Positions 25,348 through 38,300 of a stretch of 64,000 nt of DNA are shown one piece after another; the stretch's first letter is position 1, and each line of letters begins with the position of its first letter. A program made the translations under genes and the position numbers. The DNA is from Burhinus oedicnemus (taxonomy: Eukaryota > Chordata > Aves > Charadriiformes > Burhinidae). The DNA lies in assembly GCA_008921705.1 (NCBI GenBank), contig VFFE01006799.1, forward strand, positions 909,993 to 973,992, in the 5' to 3' direction. A model generated the notes under the pieces. The model did no database searches and was not told where the DNA came from. It saw nothing but the letters and a program-made list of their open reading frames with translations.

Positions 25348-28300
25348 TTTTCTTTGCGTTCAGTGGAAATTCATTCCTGTGCTGCTTTGGTTCTACTAAC
25401 AACATTAGTGATGTGATATTTTCTGCCTACTGCCTCCTGGTTTGTCAATGTTTCGGGGTATTTTATCTGTGTTGAGTTTGCATTGCTTAAATGACCTCTC
25501 TCTGTTCTTTTTTCTCTCCTTGAAAAAAGAAATGCATCCCTCTTTTCTAACTGATCAATGCTTAGAAACCCACTGCCTCAGGTACTTTGAGTCTCTTTTG
25601 AGTTTAACCTTGTTTGTCAGGATTCTTGCCAAGTGCCTCAGGATGCAAAAGAATCACAGGCACATCATCTGGGAATAGATTTTGTGTTCAAGCCCAGACT
25701 GAATTGACTTACTGGTTATATAGGGTAGTAGGAAATACACTTATTCACTACATCTGTCTTCAAGTCAGGAGTTTGCTTAAGCACAGGAGGAGCAAAACTT
25801 CAGATCTATATTTTAACAGAATTGTCAGAAATGTTCTGCTTGCCACATTTTTTTATTTTTTTTTTACACTCAGTGTTCAAATGGATGTTTTCTGATGCCT
25901 GATGTTTTCTGCCATCACCCCACTGAATGGCAGTGTCATGTTCAAACTAATAAAAGGTATCTGATTACGCCACTTTGTGATTTGGTGTTCTTTTGTTCTG
26001 AGTGTTTTCTAACCTAAAGATGAGTAGATCTGGGTATGGGTGCAAATCTTTCCAAAGCTCAACTGTATCACTTGGACGTAGTCTATAAAAGCATTGGTCA
26101 GAAGCCATACAATTTCACAGGGATCCTTGGGAGCACTTTGTCACAGGAAAGGAAAATGCCCCTTTTGGTGACATTACTACCATTTGAGCTTGTGGTGTTA
26201 ATCTTACACTGTCAAGATAGCATGTGCTAGACAGATATCTTCACATAGACTAACACCTTGGTTTTTGCAGCATGCAAATATACTCGTATAGTAATTCTCA
26301 TTTTTCCTAAATTTCAATCGCTCATGTCCCTGCACTGCAGTTTGCTGTAGCTTTTCAGCCATGTTCATTGCCTTATCATGAGTACTATCAAGTCCTTACT
26401 TCAAAAAAGTTGAAGGTTGGTGTTGGGCTACTGTGGGAGATCTAGAACATGGAGTTATTTGAAGTATCTGGAGCCAAGGACAGCTAGGAGAGCCATTAAT
26501 TCCGTCTTTGGTGCTTGACAGAGCTGAGGATGTGAAATGCTGGGGTAGGAAGTCTCCCACACAGGATAACCAAGGTTTAGGGGAGCTACAGGTCTGCAGA
26601 CTGGGAGAGCATCAGGAAATGGGTTTTGGAGGCTTACAAATATGAGAGAGAGGACATTGATGGCTTTGCAACAAAACCATTTCATACCAGCAGTGACAAA
26701 TTTATTAGATAGCAAAGCACTGAGGCTACTCCAAGTGTAGCTGCTGCTTATACGTGCAGTTTGAAAAACTGAGGGAATGCTCCTTTCGTCCTTCTTCCCT
26801 TCTTTGCATTCATGCAAAGGCCAAGTGCAATCTGGGAATATATAAATACAGTGTATAAGCCACCTTGAATTCCTCACAGCATTTTCCCAATTGAAAACAT
26901 TTAATGGTTTTCAGAAGTTGCATGTTGACCCACATTGGTACTCCCTACATTAGACATCCATGAAATACTGGACTTGTATCATCTCAATCTTCAAGTATTT
27001 GAGCATGAACAGAATTAGTGCTCTACTTTTGTGAAACAACTGAATTTGAACAAAAATATTTTTCTGATAGTCCAGTTCATCTCACTCACACTGGAGTCAG
27101 CCCATCAAAAAGCACCCTAAGGTGTCCAGGTCCTAATGAACAGTGATGTCTCAGCTGACTTGGTCTGAGGGAGACGTCTGTGCTCAGAGACCCCCCTCAG
27201 CAGCAATGTTTGATGAAAGACCTATTTTAGATTTTGCACAGCAGTGTTCATGGGGGCTATCTCTGAATCAGCACCTACTTAGATGAAATGCTGGGAGGAT
27301 CTCTTTGCCTTGCAAGAGATGAAGGTTTCCCAACAGCCCTTCACGTCCTGACAGCATCTGGCCAGACTTCACAACGCAGTAAATGTTGCATGCAGTCTGG
27401 TGCAGTGAATGATTTCTGATGTGCACAGCCTACTAACATAGCAGAAGAATCTGATAACTCAAACTCAGTTTCTTTTGTGATATCCAAAACCACAGCTGCA
27501 AACAAAAACCTACTTCAGTGGCTAACTGCTTTGCTTTTCATGGCTGTTAAAAGCATGAGATTGTTTTTACTCACAAGGTGCCTTCCATCCTTCCTTTCAC
27601 CTCTGACACAACATAACTGTTCCGAACTACTGAGCTATTCTTGCTGGAACTTTCAACAAAAATAAGCATTTCTGGCAGACACTGAAAAAAAAATACAGCC
27701 AGAAAAGAGAAAAACTGTGGCCCACTGAAGACTGTGGGGAATTCTTGCATAATTTGATGTAAAGCAGCCGCTGTGACTCCTGTTCCAATTACTGTTCCTT
27801 TTTGACAAATCAAGGGTAACCGATGTAGGATTAAACCACTTGGGAAGCAGAATAAATCACAGTCATCAGGCTGCAGAGTGCTTCATTAAGTAAGTTAAGC
27901 TATCAGCTTTCCATGGAAAAAAAAGACAAGAAAAAAAGGTCTTTCAAACAAAGCAGCCCTGAGGGGAGAAGGCAGCATCAGCGTAATGAATTCAGTGGCT
28001 GACAGGACGGAGGTAGCTACACGCTTTGGTTATGAGATCTTCCTCCTCAGCAGGGTGCATGCTCCTTGTAGCTGTGTGAGATCTGAAAAGCATATGGCTC
28101 TAGTCAGGGCTACATGTTAATGTGAAAGAGGACAGGACTGAGGTCAGAGAGCGAGAAGGGATGTGAAGCTGAAAAGCCGGCAGGTGGTTTGAGGAGGTGA
28201 AGGAAAGGTGGGAAGAGAGTACAGGATTCCATAAGGTGAAGAATGATGATTGTGTGCTACACAGCAAGTAGGCTGAGGATGTGAAGAAGAAAAAATATAT

Positions 28301-28315
28301 AAAAAAAAAAAAAAA
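28301..28315. repeat. Poly-A run
   Basis: Fifteen uninterrupted A, flanked by A-rich sequence on both sides. No retroposed body is seen upstream. Confidence 0.9.
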
Positions 28316-28354
28316 GAAAAACAAAAGAGAAGAAGACCACCACACTTTTCCTAG

Positions 28355-28403
28355 CTTTGGCCAGGAAAAGTTCCTTGGTCTTGGCCAGGAGGAGTTCTTT
28401 GGT
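28355..28403. repeat. Two-copy tandem repeat, about 25 bp unit
   Basis: Two adjacent units, CTTTGGCCAGGAAAAGTTCC plus TTGGT, then CTTGGCCAGGAGGAGTTCTT plus TGGT, differ at a few positions. It is a simple local duplication. Confidence 0.85.
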
Positions 28404-31400
28404 CTTGTAACACAAATGAGTGGTGACAGTGGATGACAGAAAAATGAAAAGCCTAGGGGATATTCCCAGAGAGGCCCTTCTTGCTCAAGGAACATAGTAA
28501 TGGAAGCAGAAGGTGATTTTTAGGGTTATACTGAACTGTTTGAGATGGGATGAGGCAGGGGAGGTGTCAAGTGGAACAAGAAGACCAGACATGTTGCTGA
28601 CATGAGTGATACAGATCTAGCAACCCAAGCCTGGTGAGGTGGGATGGAGAGGAGAAACATGCTCCTCTCACCAGAGATCTTTCCTTGCACTCCTTCAGAT
28701 ATTTCTGAGCCAAAAGATGTTGCAGGATGGGAAAGAGTGGATTGGTATCTCCATTCCCACCCTAGATGTGGGCATAATGGGTATATTTTCTTGATCATGT
28801 ATTAATCTTGATGCTCACAGAACATTATATTCTAGTAGCTGCAAAGGCTGAAATCATTCATGTTCAAGGACAATCAGGCATCGCAAGCTTCTGTGGTACT
28901 AAGGCCTCCTAAGGTGAATTCCTAGGATAAATGGGCAGACCTGTCATCATGTTGATTACATCCAGCATTTTGGTGATGCCATCATTTTAATCCAATAATT
29001 AAACTGAATCCCTCTACCTACTTCACATATATCAAACAGTCATCAGAAGAGAGCTTTCAGCAAACCCTAATTTAAAGCAGCCATGTAACACTAATTTAGA
29101 AATTCATCCTAGTCCCCTACCAATTCCGTGGCTTTTCCAGGTCTCTCTATGAATATTTCTCTTTCTTTCCATCTCTGGTTTTGAATACAAACAGATGGGG
29201 GGGTTAGAAAAAATAAAAAAGGAAACGCTGTGTGTTTTCTAGCTATTGGTAAATACCCAGATAAAGTGTCCTCAACTGATTAAAGAAGTAAGCTCTTAAG
29301 AAGCTTATCTAGCTTCATCTCCTACTATTGAACCTTTATTTTTTTCAGAATTAGCACTGATTTGATTTTTTCCTGAAATTGTTTGCTTCCTGAGTGGGCT
29401 GTCCTTGTGATGTGTAGCTGTGTACAGTGTGTGCTTCAGTGCATGCTGCTGATAAAAGGGTAGTATCTCTGAGGACAGCAAGCGTTCACCTACCGCTTCA
29501 AGGACTGGAAGAGGAGGGGGTAAAACAGGGAAGGAGAGGCTTTAAAAAAGAAGCCCTCCAAATCATAATGTAGATAATGTGAGATTCTGAAAGCTGATGA
29601 GACTGTAGGAAACACACAGTGCTTGTGCTAGTGTATGTCTAATAACAAAACAATCAATTAGAGAAAAGAGTGAAGATGCAGCTCTGAACTTTGCTGCATT
29701 TTGCTCCTTGTCACACAGTGGGAAATCAGCATAATCTTTGGTACAGTACCAAACTTTCTGAAACAATAGCTTGCAATTTTAAAACAGTGGAACAAAACTT
29801 ACGTGGACTCAGTCAAGGCCTGAAAGTTTTAAAGAGATTACATCAGGCACAGGAATTTTAACCCAAATATCCCCAGATACCCACCTGGTATATGTTAGCA
29901 CTGCTAACTTCCAGGCCAAACCTGTAAGTCGGGCGGAACAGTCCTACTGTGGAAAACAGCTGTCACAGGCAAAAGTGCAGGTAGCCTAGGAGCTTCAGTA
30001 GTCCCACAGAGCTTTGCAGAAGGAATGGGTGGTGTGGGTTTGTATGAGGTAAGGAGGTGCCCTTCAGCCATGCAACGTGAACTCAAGCTGTCTTTGAACT
30101 TCCTGGTGCTGAAAGTTTCCCTGAAAGATGAGAAAACCCATTGTATGCTTCAAACAAATGATAGCTATATGCCTCAAAGAAGTAGAAGATGTGAAGGTTG
30201 CCTTGTGTGAAGCTGAGACAAAAGCTTCAGTGAAAACTTTTCAGAAGGTGAACATAATGAACTTTGAGATCCCTCTGTGCAGGCCTGCATAAAAGCTTTC
30301 ATCTGTATCAACAAATGTACCCTTCTTCCCACAGGAAATTTAAAGAGAAAAATCCTATTGATAGTAGCCCGTTTGGTGTTTTAGTGTGTCTTGCAACCAT
30401 TTCCACAGCACAAAACTGAAAAGGTCCTGCCCCATTTGGACAACTCTGCTTTGCTTCCAACGCTGTTAGCAAACCGTGCTTGAAGAAAAGTTTCTGATGT
30501 TTCCAGTTACTCACTTACAACTTTATGGATCTAGTTTGCTACTTGCACAGTTTTCCTTGACTGACTGAAACTGCTGAAACTGGTAAAAATTGCAACTGGA
30601 CTAGTAAATAACAAATCCTGCTGCTCTTGTTTAATTGTCAGTGATGCCTGCTTATGATAATTTTGTCACTCTGTCATGGTGGTCATCACAGAAGCCCAAA
30701 AACTGAAGACATGCAGGGAGTCTATCATGGCCTTTAAAAATTTGCATTTGAAATGACCTAAGTAATATGGTCTTCAGAAAAGTTGTGTGACATTAAAGCA
30801 GTCACAACTGCACCAGACAATGAAATCTGTGAGAAAGGCGTAGATTATCTAGAGTTTAGTTCAGAGCAGGATGAAACACCTCCTATGAGCACATTACTCA
30901 GTATTTGTTTTATGGTGGATTCTCAGACCTTACTGCAGCCAATGATGGGAAATGAAACGTTATGACCGCTTTCCTAAACCAGGGTAAGTTTTATGAGGGG
31001 GTAAGGAAAAGTTTCTGTAAATGAATCAGGACCACATTTTGAAAGCAGTGGGAGTCAGATGGCAATCCATCTGCTAGGAGACTGTCTAAATGTCTAAATG
31101 TATGTGTACTTTGAAGAATTGGGTCCTAAGCGATCTGATTATTCAAAAACCCATTATAAAAGAGACCCAGCCACTTAGAAGTCTATTTCTCTGAGCTTTC
31201 ATAAAGGCATTGTGCCATTGTGCCATACAGTATTTTTGATGTCCATAAATCTAAGAGGAAATATATACAAAATTGTGCCATTTAAAAATATAGATTTTAC
31301 TACAGTTTTACCTTTTGGATTACAATCATCAGCTAGTGAGTTGAAGTCAGCTTTTAAAACATGCACAAATGATTGATGCTCTTTCCTTCTGTGGCACGGC

Positions 31401-32059
31401 AGCAAACTCTGTCCGCTACAGCGAGGCTTCTTGGGGCACACTGTAGCTTGGGCCTCCAAGTGAGCCACAAAGTTGCCTCCCCAGGATGTAAGGATGCCCA
31501 GAAAAAGACAAGTGAGAGTAGTGACTGCAGCAGGGCTGAAGACCTACCTGTGAGTAAAGGCCTGTCTATGCCAACAAGAGTAGTGGTCCAAACTGCCAAT
31601 TTATACCCATTGTGGCTTCGCTCATGCAAATGCTGCAAGTTTATATTACACTGGGAACAGCTTCACTGTTGTGTGGGACTAGTTCACGAAGTTAATCATG
31701 TATGCGAGTCTTTGCAGACCCACGTAGAGAAATTCACTCCAGCAGAGAGGGCTGATGTACCATTAGTAATATTTTAAAGCCTTAAGAGAGATATAAATAA
31801 TTCATAAGTTTTTACACAGGTTGTATACACAGATATACATTTCAATAGCATTGTTAGTGCTATTTGAAGTATTTATAGAAGTGCTTTGCATTCAGTCGTG
31901 AGTTAAAAAAAAAAAAGAATGTATGCTTCAACCGACATCTTAAAGGAATATTTAGAAACTTTACTACCGTTTCCCCTGAGGCCCTTCCCACGATAACAGC
32001 AATACTGAGACATAGAAGGTAAATTAGTGAATGTTTGTAAAGGACTTTGAAGATGAAAA

Positions 32060-32095
32060 GCTTTCTTTCTTTTTTTCTTTTTTTTTTTTTTTTTT
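32060..32095. repeat. T-rich tract next to the assembly gap
   Basis: A CTTT-type tract becoming a pure run of 18 T (32078-32095) that stops at the first N. The homopolymer probably caused the break in the assembly. Confidence 0.9.
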
Positions 32096-32115
32096 NNNNN
32101 NNNNNNNNNNNNNNN
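32096..32115. other. Assembly gap (20 N)
   Basis: Twenty undetermined bases between a poly-T run and a CR1 element. The real length is unknown. Confidence 0.98.
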
Positions 32116-32537
32116 GAGCATCTCCCTTATGAGGAAAGGCTGAGAGAGCTGGGACTCTTTAGCCTGGAGAAGAGAAGGCTGAGGGGAGACCTTATTCTTG
32201 CTTATAAGTATCTAAAGGGTGGGTTGAAGGAGGATGGAGGCAGACTCTTTTCAGTGGTTCCCAGTGACAGGACGAGGGGCAACGGGCACAAGTTGGAACA
32301 TAGGAAGTTCCATTCAAACCTGAGAAAAAAATTCTTTACGGTGAGGGTGACAGAGCACTGGAACAGGCTGCCCAGGGAGGTTGTGGAGTCCCCTTCTCTG
32401 GAGATTTTCAAGACCCGCCTGGATGCAGTCCTGAGTAATGTGCTCTAGGCATTCCTGCGTCAGCAGGGGAGTTGGCCTAGATGTTCTCTAGAGGTCCCTT
32501 CCAACTCTGAAAATTCCATGATTCCATGATTCCGTGA
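32116..32537 (+). mobile_element. CR1 LINE, 5' end lost in the gap
   Basis: A plus-strand CR1 beginning immediately after the gap. Its first 330 bases stay open and encode the ORF2 C-terminus ([18 protein letters not shown], then [10 protein letters not shown] and [14 protein letters not shown]). The 3' part has GATGTTCTCTAGAGGTCCC and three ATTCCATG tail units. The 5' part is either truncated or hidden in the gap. Confidence 0.92.
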
Positions 32538-35370
32538 CAAAGACTACTCCCCACCAACAGTTTAATGATCACAAACCAAAAATGAACCTAAATCTCTTTG
32601 TCCTGACACAGCCTATTTGCATTATTTTAAGACTTTTCACAGCGTCATCTGCACAATACTGCTTTTCTTGCAAGACATGAAGAAACCCAATAACAGACCA
32701 TTAGGGAAATGCAGGGCTTCACAGTAACATGCACAAGAGCTTCCGAGGGCAGGAGGATGTCAAACTTGTTATGATCTTGTCACTTGTACACTTGCCACCA
32801 AGGGGTATAGTCATGTCCTTCAGATGCACGTTGCCATGTCAGACTTCAGCTCTATTATGTATGCAATTGCACTGCAAGTCCACTGAAACTAAACCACCAA
32901 AGAGAGGGATTAATTTTCCATCGGATCAGTGCGGTGACCCTTTCCAGCAGCAGCCAGTACTTAGACCGGATTAAATGTACCATGAACCTGTACTCAAAAT
33001 GGACTGGAAAATAAATCACCTATGCAAACTCGTTTTTTCTGCTGTGCTTCCTGGGAGACCTATTTTAAAGCTATATATGTTGTGGACAGAGTTTCTTTCT
33101 CTTCCAAGAGAGGGCACTATTAGCTTTCCTTCTGCTGCTCTCAGAAGCAAGGGTCCATTGTAGTAGTCCCGTTGGCTGGGCATTAAGTGCCAAGCCAGAG
33201 GGACAGGCACCAGAAGCCACACAGACTTTGCGAGCTTGGCTTCCCTTTGGAAATCTCAAATAGTTGCATGTGCTTTCTACGATTGCCCCATGGCAGGTCT
33301 GTCCACAGGGAGAACACTGTGCCTGGAGGACCTCACCACTGCGTTGTGCCAGCGCTGCATCCTAGTTACATTTATGCCTAGTCCAGCTTGGTTTGACCTA
33401 GCATGCCTTGGTCTCCACAGGCAGTGGTAGAGGTCATGTGTTGCTGTATTTCTTATCCACGAGCATTAAACTCACACGCATGTCCTCTGTTTTTGATGAT
33501 TTAACAGGCTCCAAGAGCTAGATGGAAACCTATACAGCCAGCTGTGACCCTTGTTAGCTGTACTTTGGCTTGTTAAATGAGTGCCAGTACAAATACTGGT
33601 AAATAAAAGCTGTCTGTGAGACAAAAATAACCATCTCGTATCATCACCACTCATATCTGAGAGTGACAGTGTCCAGTGAAGTCTAGTGCAATCCATAAGT
33701 CTGTGCCCCCCAAAAAAAGAAAAGGAAAAAAAAAGTGCAAACCAGCCCATACAATACTAGATAAAGATGACAAACGCTGCACTATTTCTGAGCTAGTTCA
33801 GTTTCACAGGGCTGTAACTCACTGAAGGCACCAGTCTCTGGGGTTAACACATGCATTAAATAACATTCCTTCTGCTCTCTTTAGAAAGAAAAGAGGTTTT
33901 AAAGTGAAAAGCATTCTGCAACAAGAGCTCCGGTGTTGAACTTCACACAGACGGTGCTTATTAGAGAGATTTAAATTCCCAACAAACAATTTAAAGCACC
34001 ACTTGATGTGTAATTCCAGCTCCTCTCTCAACAAAACAGCAGCAAAAATCCACATTGTAGAACTGGGGGTTTACTCCCCCGTGTATACTTACAGGTGGGC
34101 TCCAAGCAGGTCACCTCATCCTGCAGGCAGGGATGTGAGGAGGAAGACCAGCCACCCTGCTGAGCACCCTAGGCAGGACATGTCCCTTGGCACCTGCTGT
34201 GTCAGTGACACCCCTCCTGGGGGTCTGCCATGGGTCTGACTCAGGGCACTGACCCAGGAGCTGAGCCTGTCTCTGCCAGCAAACATAATGCAACTTTAAG
34301 GAGGCTGAGTCACCTTCTCTGCAGTTCCCAGCACCTGCCTTTGGTAATTGCAAGGTCCCTCTTTCTTGCCAGACTCATGCCTGGTACGTACATCTCTTGT
34401 CAAATGCTGCTGCAGAAGTCTTGCCCCAGTTGGCAGCCTTAGGAGAGGAACAAGCAAGGCCATCTGTGACCAGTTCCTGCTGAAATGTGACTGCCCCAAA
34501 GAGCAATGGTGGAGCCCTTCCATGTTCAGTGCTGTAGCAGACATGTAGGTCTGTCCCAGGCGCCATGGTAGGTAGTCCGACTGTGGCTGTGGGCCTCTTT
34601 AAGGCGTGTTGGTTCTTTTATTGGCCGCCTTGCAAATTTCTTAGGTGACCTGACGCAATTATCATGCGTTCAGATTAGTTCTGAACTAAAGGCTGGCTTT
34701 GTTGGTTTCCCGGGTTGAGCTCAGGAGCACCGAAGGGCGAGGCTTGCTTAGCACTGCTGTCGATAGTGATGGAGCCTGTGGAAGAGGCTTGTGTTCCTCT
34801 CCTATCTTTAAATAGCAATTTTCTTTATCTTATCTTAGCCTCCATATCCTGTGCAAGCAGACAGGGGGGGTTAAACTGCAGCTGTGTTTCTTTGGCTGTC
34901 TTCTCCTCTTGCACCATTGGTCACTTCTTACGTTTATTTGAAGTTGGAAGCACTGAGCTGAGTGGAATTTCTGAATGCTCATCCTTCCCAAATACCCGCG
35001 TTTTTCTATACCTACACCATTCTTCACTTTAAGTTCCTCTTTCGGTGCTTTGACAGTGACAGTGGGATTTATCCCCATCAGTATCCCCATCTCTATGGGG
35101 TAAGTACTGAGGCATTGCTCTGCCTCTATTATCCTACCTGTGAAACACAGAGAACAGCAGCTTCCTGTCTGATAAAGACTTTTGAGCCTGTAAGTTGTTT
35201 TCTGATCTTCACAGAGGAAGTGTACGGATGTACAACATATATTTCAGTTTCCTTCTCGATATTAATACTAATTATTATTCTTCATAATATTAATACTAAT
35301 TTATATAGAATCTTCCCACACCAGCTGATCACCAAAGGGGGGGGAGGAAATCATGTGCCAAAAGAGCAAA
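32538..35370. other. Intergenic DNA
   Basis: No gene recognised. Positions 34.0-34.6 kb are somewhat GC-richer, with overlapping open frames on both strands that share no family resemblance. A small imperfect repeat of ATATTAATACTAAT occurs near 35.26-35.30 kb. Confidence 0.45.
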
Positions 35371-35372
35371 GA

Positions 35373-35392
35373 TTTATTTAATTACTTTTATT
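35373..35392 (-). terminator. Candidate distal polyadenylation signals (minus strand)
   Basis: Two AATAAA hexamers on the minus strand lie 14 bases apart (plus-strand TTTATT at 35387-35392 and 35373-35378). They are about 7.2 kb past the EGFR stop. Human EGFR has long 3' UTR isoforms, so a distal end here is possible but unproven. Confidence 0.2.
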
Positions 35393-38300
35393 AAAATAAA
35401 AATATCATGCATTAATACACATTAGACATTTCTGGGAACCAGTAATATGAAGATTAAGACTACGTCATTTCTGCATAAAATAAGTCGAGCTGGTAAGACA
35501 TGCAGTCTATGTATTGGAAGGGACTGGATGGAAAGATGAAAATGAGAAAGGTGCTGTAGTGGCTTTTTTTTCTGTGTACAAAGTTCATCTATAAAGACAA
35601 AAATGATTTAATTTACTAATTGTGATACCGGGGACTTATCCAAGCTGAATGTGTACTGACAGTTCCAGCTCCTCTCCTCTTTACTGTCTTGTCAACCCAG
35701 ATATTTTGCTCTGTTACATTGAGGACCCTGTAATTCCTTTAATCTTTGTCTGCTACACGTTCCACCAGTTGGATAATTAAACACCAATACTCAGAGGACG
35801 CCGGGGCTTCATTTGACTGGCTTTGCTAACAGAATTCCTCTTTCTGCCTAGTGCACTACAACAATTTAAGTCACCAGTGTGACTCTGGTCAAGACTTTAT
35901 TTTGCCTTTCCTTACAAGGGAGTCCTGTGCTCATAGCTATGCAATTTGGAAATGGCCAGCAGTATGGCTTCACCCGCCAAATGACACATGGATGAGCTTT
36001 TGAGGGATTGCTTTGACTGCGCTTCTGCTTTTGTCATAAAAGTGAAGTGAGAACCTGCCATGTGTTTCGAAAGAGCAGCTTTTATTAGCGCCCTGATAAG
36101 CAGCACCTGGGCTTTCATATTGCACTTCCAATGGTCACAAGTGTTAGCTGTGTTAGCTCACATTATGAAACTCCAGCACTGTGCATGCAGAGAGCCAAAG
36201 AGTCTTGGAGAGAGGAACGGGTGCCATTATTAGCTTCACTAAGCTCTGGATAAATCCCCAAGGTGACAACTTTTACCAAAAGAATCTAAGTCCATCAATA
36301 AAGAACTCATAATGTGAGTTCTTCTCTGGCTACAAACTGTACAAGCTAGCCACTGATTTTTCTTCCCCCCAAATACAACAGTATATTACAATAAAAGTTC
36401 TCCAAAAATTAAAAACAATTAAAAAGAATAATATACACCTCATTTTTGTCGCTCAATATACAAACAATCTTTGATCAACAGTATAAACCATTAAACCATA
36501 TAAAAGTCAAGAATTTCTTATTGTACAAATAGTGCTTTCATAGTTGAGTAACTTTACAATGCTGTGAGGGTACCGTCTGTATCTATGGATATATTGCTTG
36601 ACAGTTTATTAAAACCAAGACATAATACCTTATACTTGGTTGATTGCATCAATACAAAGCAGCCTAAAACGGGCAATGGATCCATAGGATCTCTGATTAT
36701 TGCGAGGGATTTTCAAAAATCACTCAACATTAGCCTTGTTTTATACTCTCAGTGTAATCAAGTTGAACATCCCATTAATTTCAAAGGGAACAATACTAGG
36801 AATGGAGGATTAAAAAAGCAACCTAGGTATGTGAGCCAAGCCTCCTACCATTGTAGACAACTACTTCACTTATTCCCTTTCATAAAATATGAGGATAACA
36901 TTGAGGCACACTCTTCAGCTAGCTTGTGAGAGGTAAGGAGAAGGGCCTGGATAAATTCCAGTGTGACTGGAAATGATGTAGTACCGTATCAGCTACACAG
37001 GAACAAAACCTCCAACCAGCCCAGCTGTTAGCTGTGGGTTTGATTTCTGGTTTTCACGTTATTAATCAGAAAAATCTATTACTTCAAGGCGACAGGTACA
37101 GAGAGACCACAAAGCCCACACTGTCATGCATCCAGACAGCCCTGTCTGCGCCACATAAGAGGACAAGTGTAAAGTTGGTGGAGCACCAGCCCTGAATCTT
37201 GGCCGAAGGCATTTTGCCTGCTGACTTCAGTGGTGCAAGAAGTGGCTTGTCTTTTGCCAGCTAGGTCTCCAGTTAACAATTTTTTCCTTGAGAAACCCTT
37301 TGTTTGGATGCTACTAAGGGTTTGCTTCACTACTGTGTTACAGCCTACTATTGCTGCACTCTTCTCTCCCGTGTATAAGAAGGAAGGGTTGCATGCTGTA
37401 CCTCTGACCAACCCGCAATTCTCACACAGCCACGGTAATACGGGTGATCTGCCAAAACACACGATGTCGAACAGAGGCAGGACGCGTGGCAGAAAGCAAA
37501 GGCTATCCTGGAAGTACCGTGATTTCAACTCCCCCACATAATTTAAGTAATACATAACCAAAAGTGTTATCGGTTCAAAGACTCACTGCCTGCCTACACA
37601 CTTCCTCACATAAAAAGCAGTTATCTCATCGTGTCTCATCTTCACAACATTGTATTTTTTCCTGATACTGAGCTAAAACATCATGTATTTGTTTCTTATT
37701 TTTCTTGACCGTGTCCCGCTTTAGCTATTGCGTTGAATAGAAGATTAATCGAAATGGAGTAGAAGTTGTAGGTCTGGCCCTGAAGCGATACCTGGTCCTG
37801 ATATTTGGTTTGGTTTTCTACGGACAGGCCTCACCCTCCTGTCAAGCCCTCTTGGCAAAGTGGAGATCTGGCCCAGCCCCAGTGAAGAGTGGAGATCTGT
37901 AGCTTTTCCCTGTAATGAGAGGCTGTGGAAGTGTTGATCAATACCCTATTCCTTTAAACCAAGAAAACAAGACGTTACATCTTTGGTCCTAATGCAGCTC
38001 ATTTGACAAGCTACTTGAAGGTGTCACGTTGTTCTTTTGCATAAACTTTTTTCTATTATTTTTTTTTATTATTTTAAAAAGGCTCCTTAAAAGTTGTATG
38101 TCAGAACAAAGAGAGAACGCTTACAAAAAGAAAGCTAGAAAATGGGATCCCAATATAAAAATTTGAACCAGTGGTGATAAAACATTACAAAGCATTCTTG
38201 CTAAGTGTTATACACAGAGTTTGACATTTCATGAGTATACATACGGTCTCCATCAGGAAGGAGGAAACAGGTACATTTTCATACTTTGTCCTGATTCAGA

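Larger units (their letters stand above)
25348..32059. other. Intergenic DNA
   Basis: A long AT-rich stretch with no exon or clear mobile element recognised. It contains a small tandem duplication near 28.36 kb and an A-run. Open frames are short and overlap on both strands. Confidence 0.5.

Noticed and set aside
28100..28495. A 131-codon minus-strand frame rich in Phe and Ser
   Set aside because: It is driven by the poly-A/poly-T tract and a tandem duplication, with no domain.
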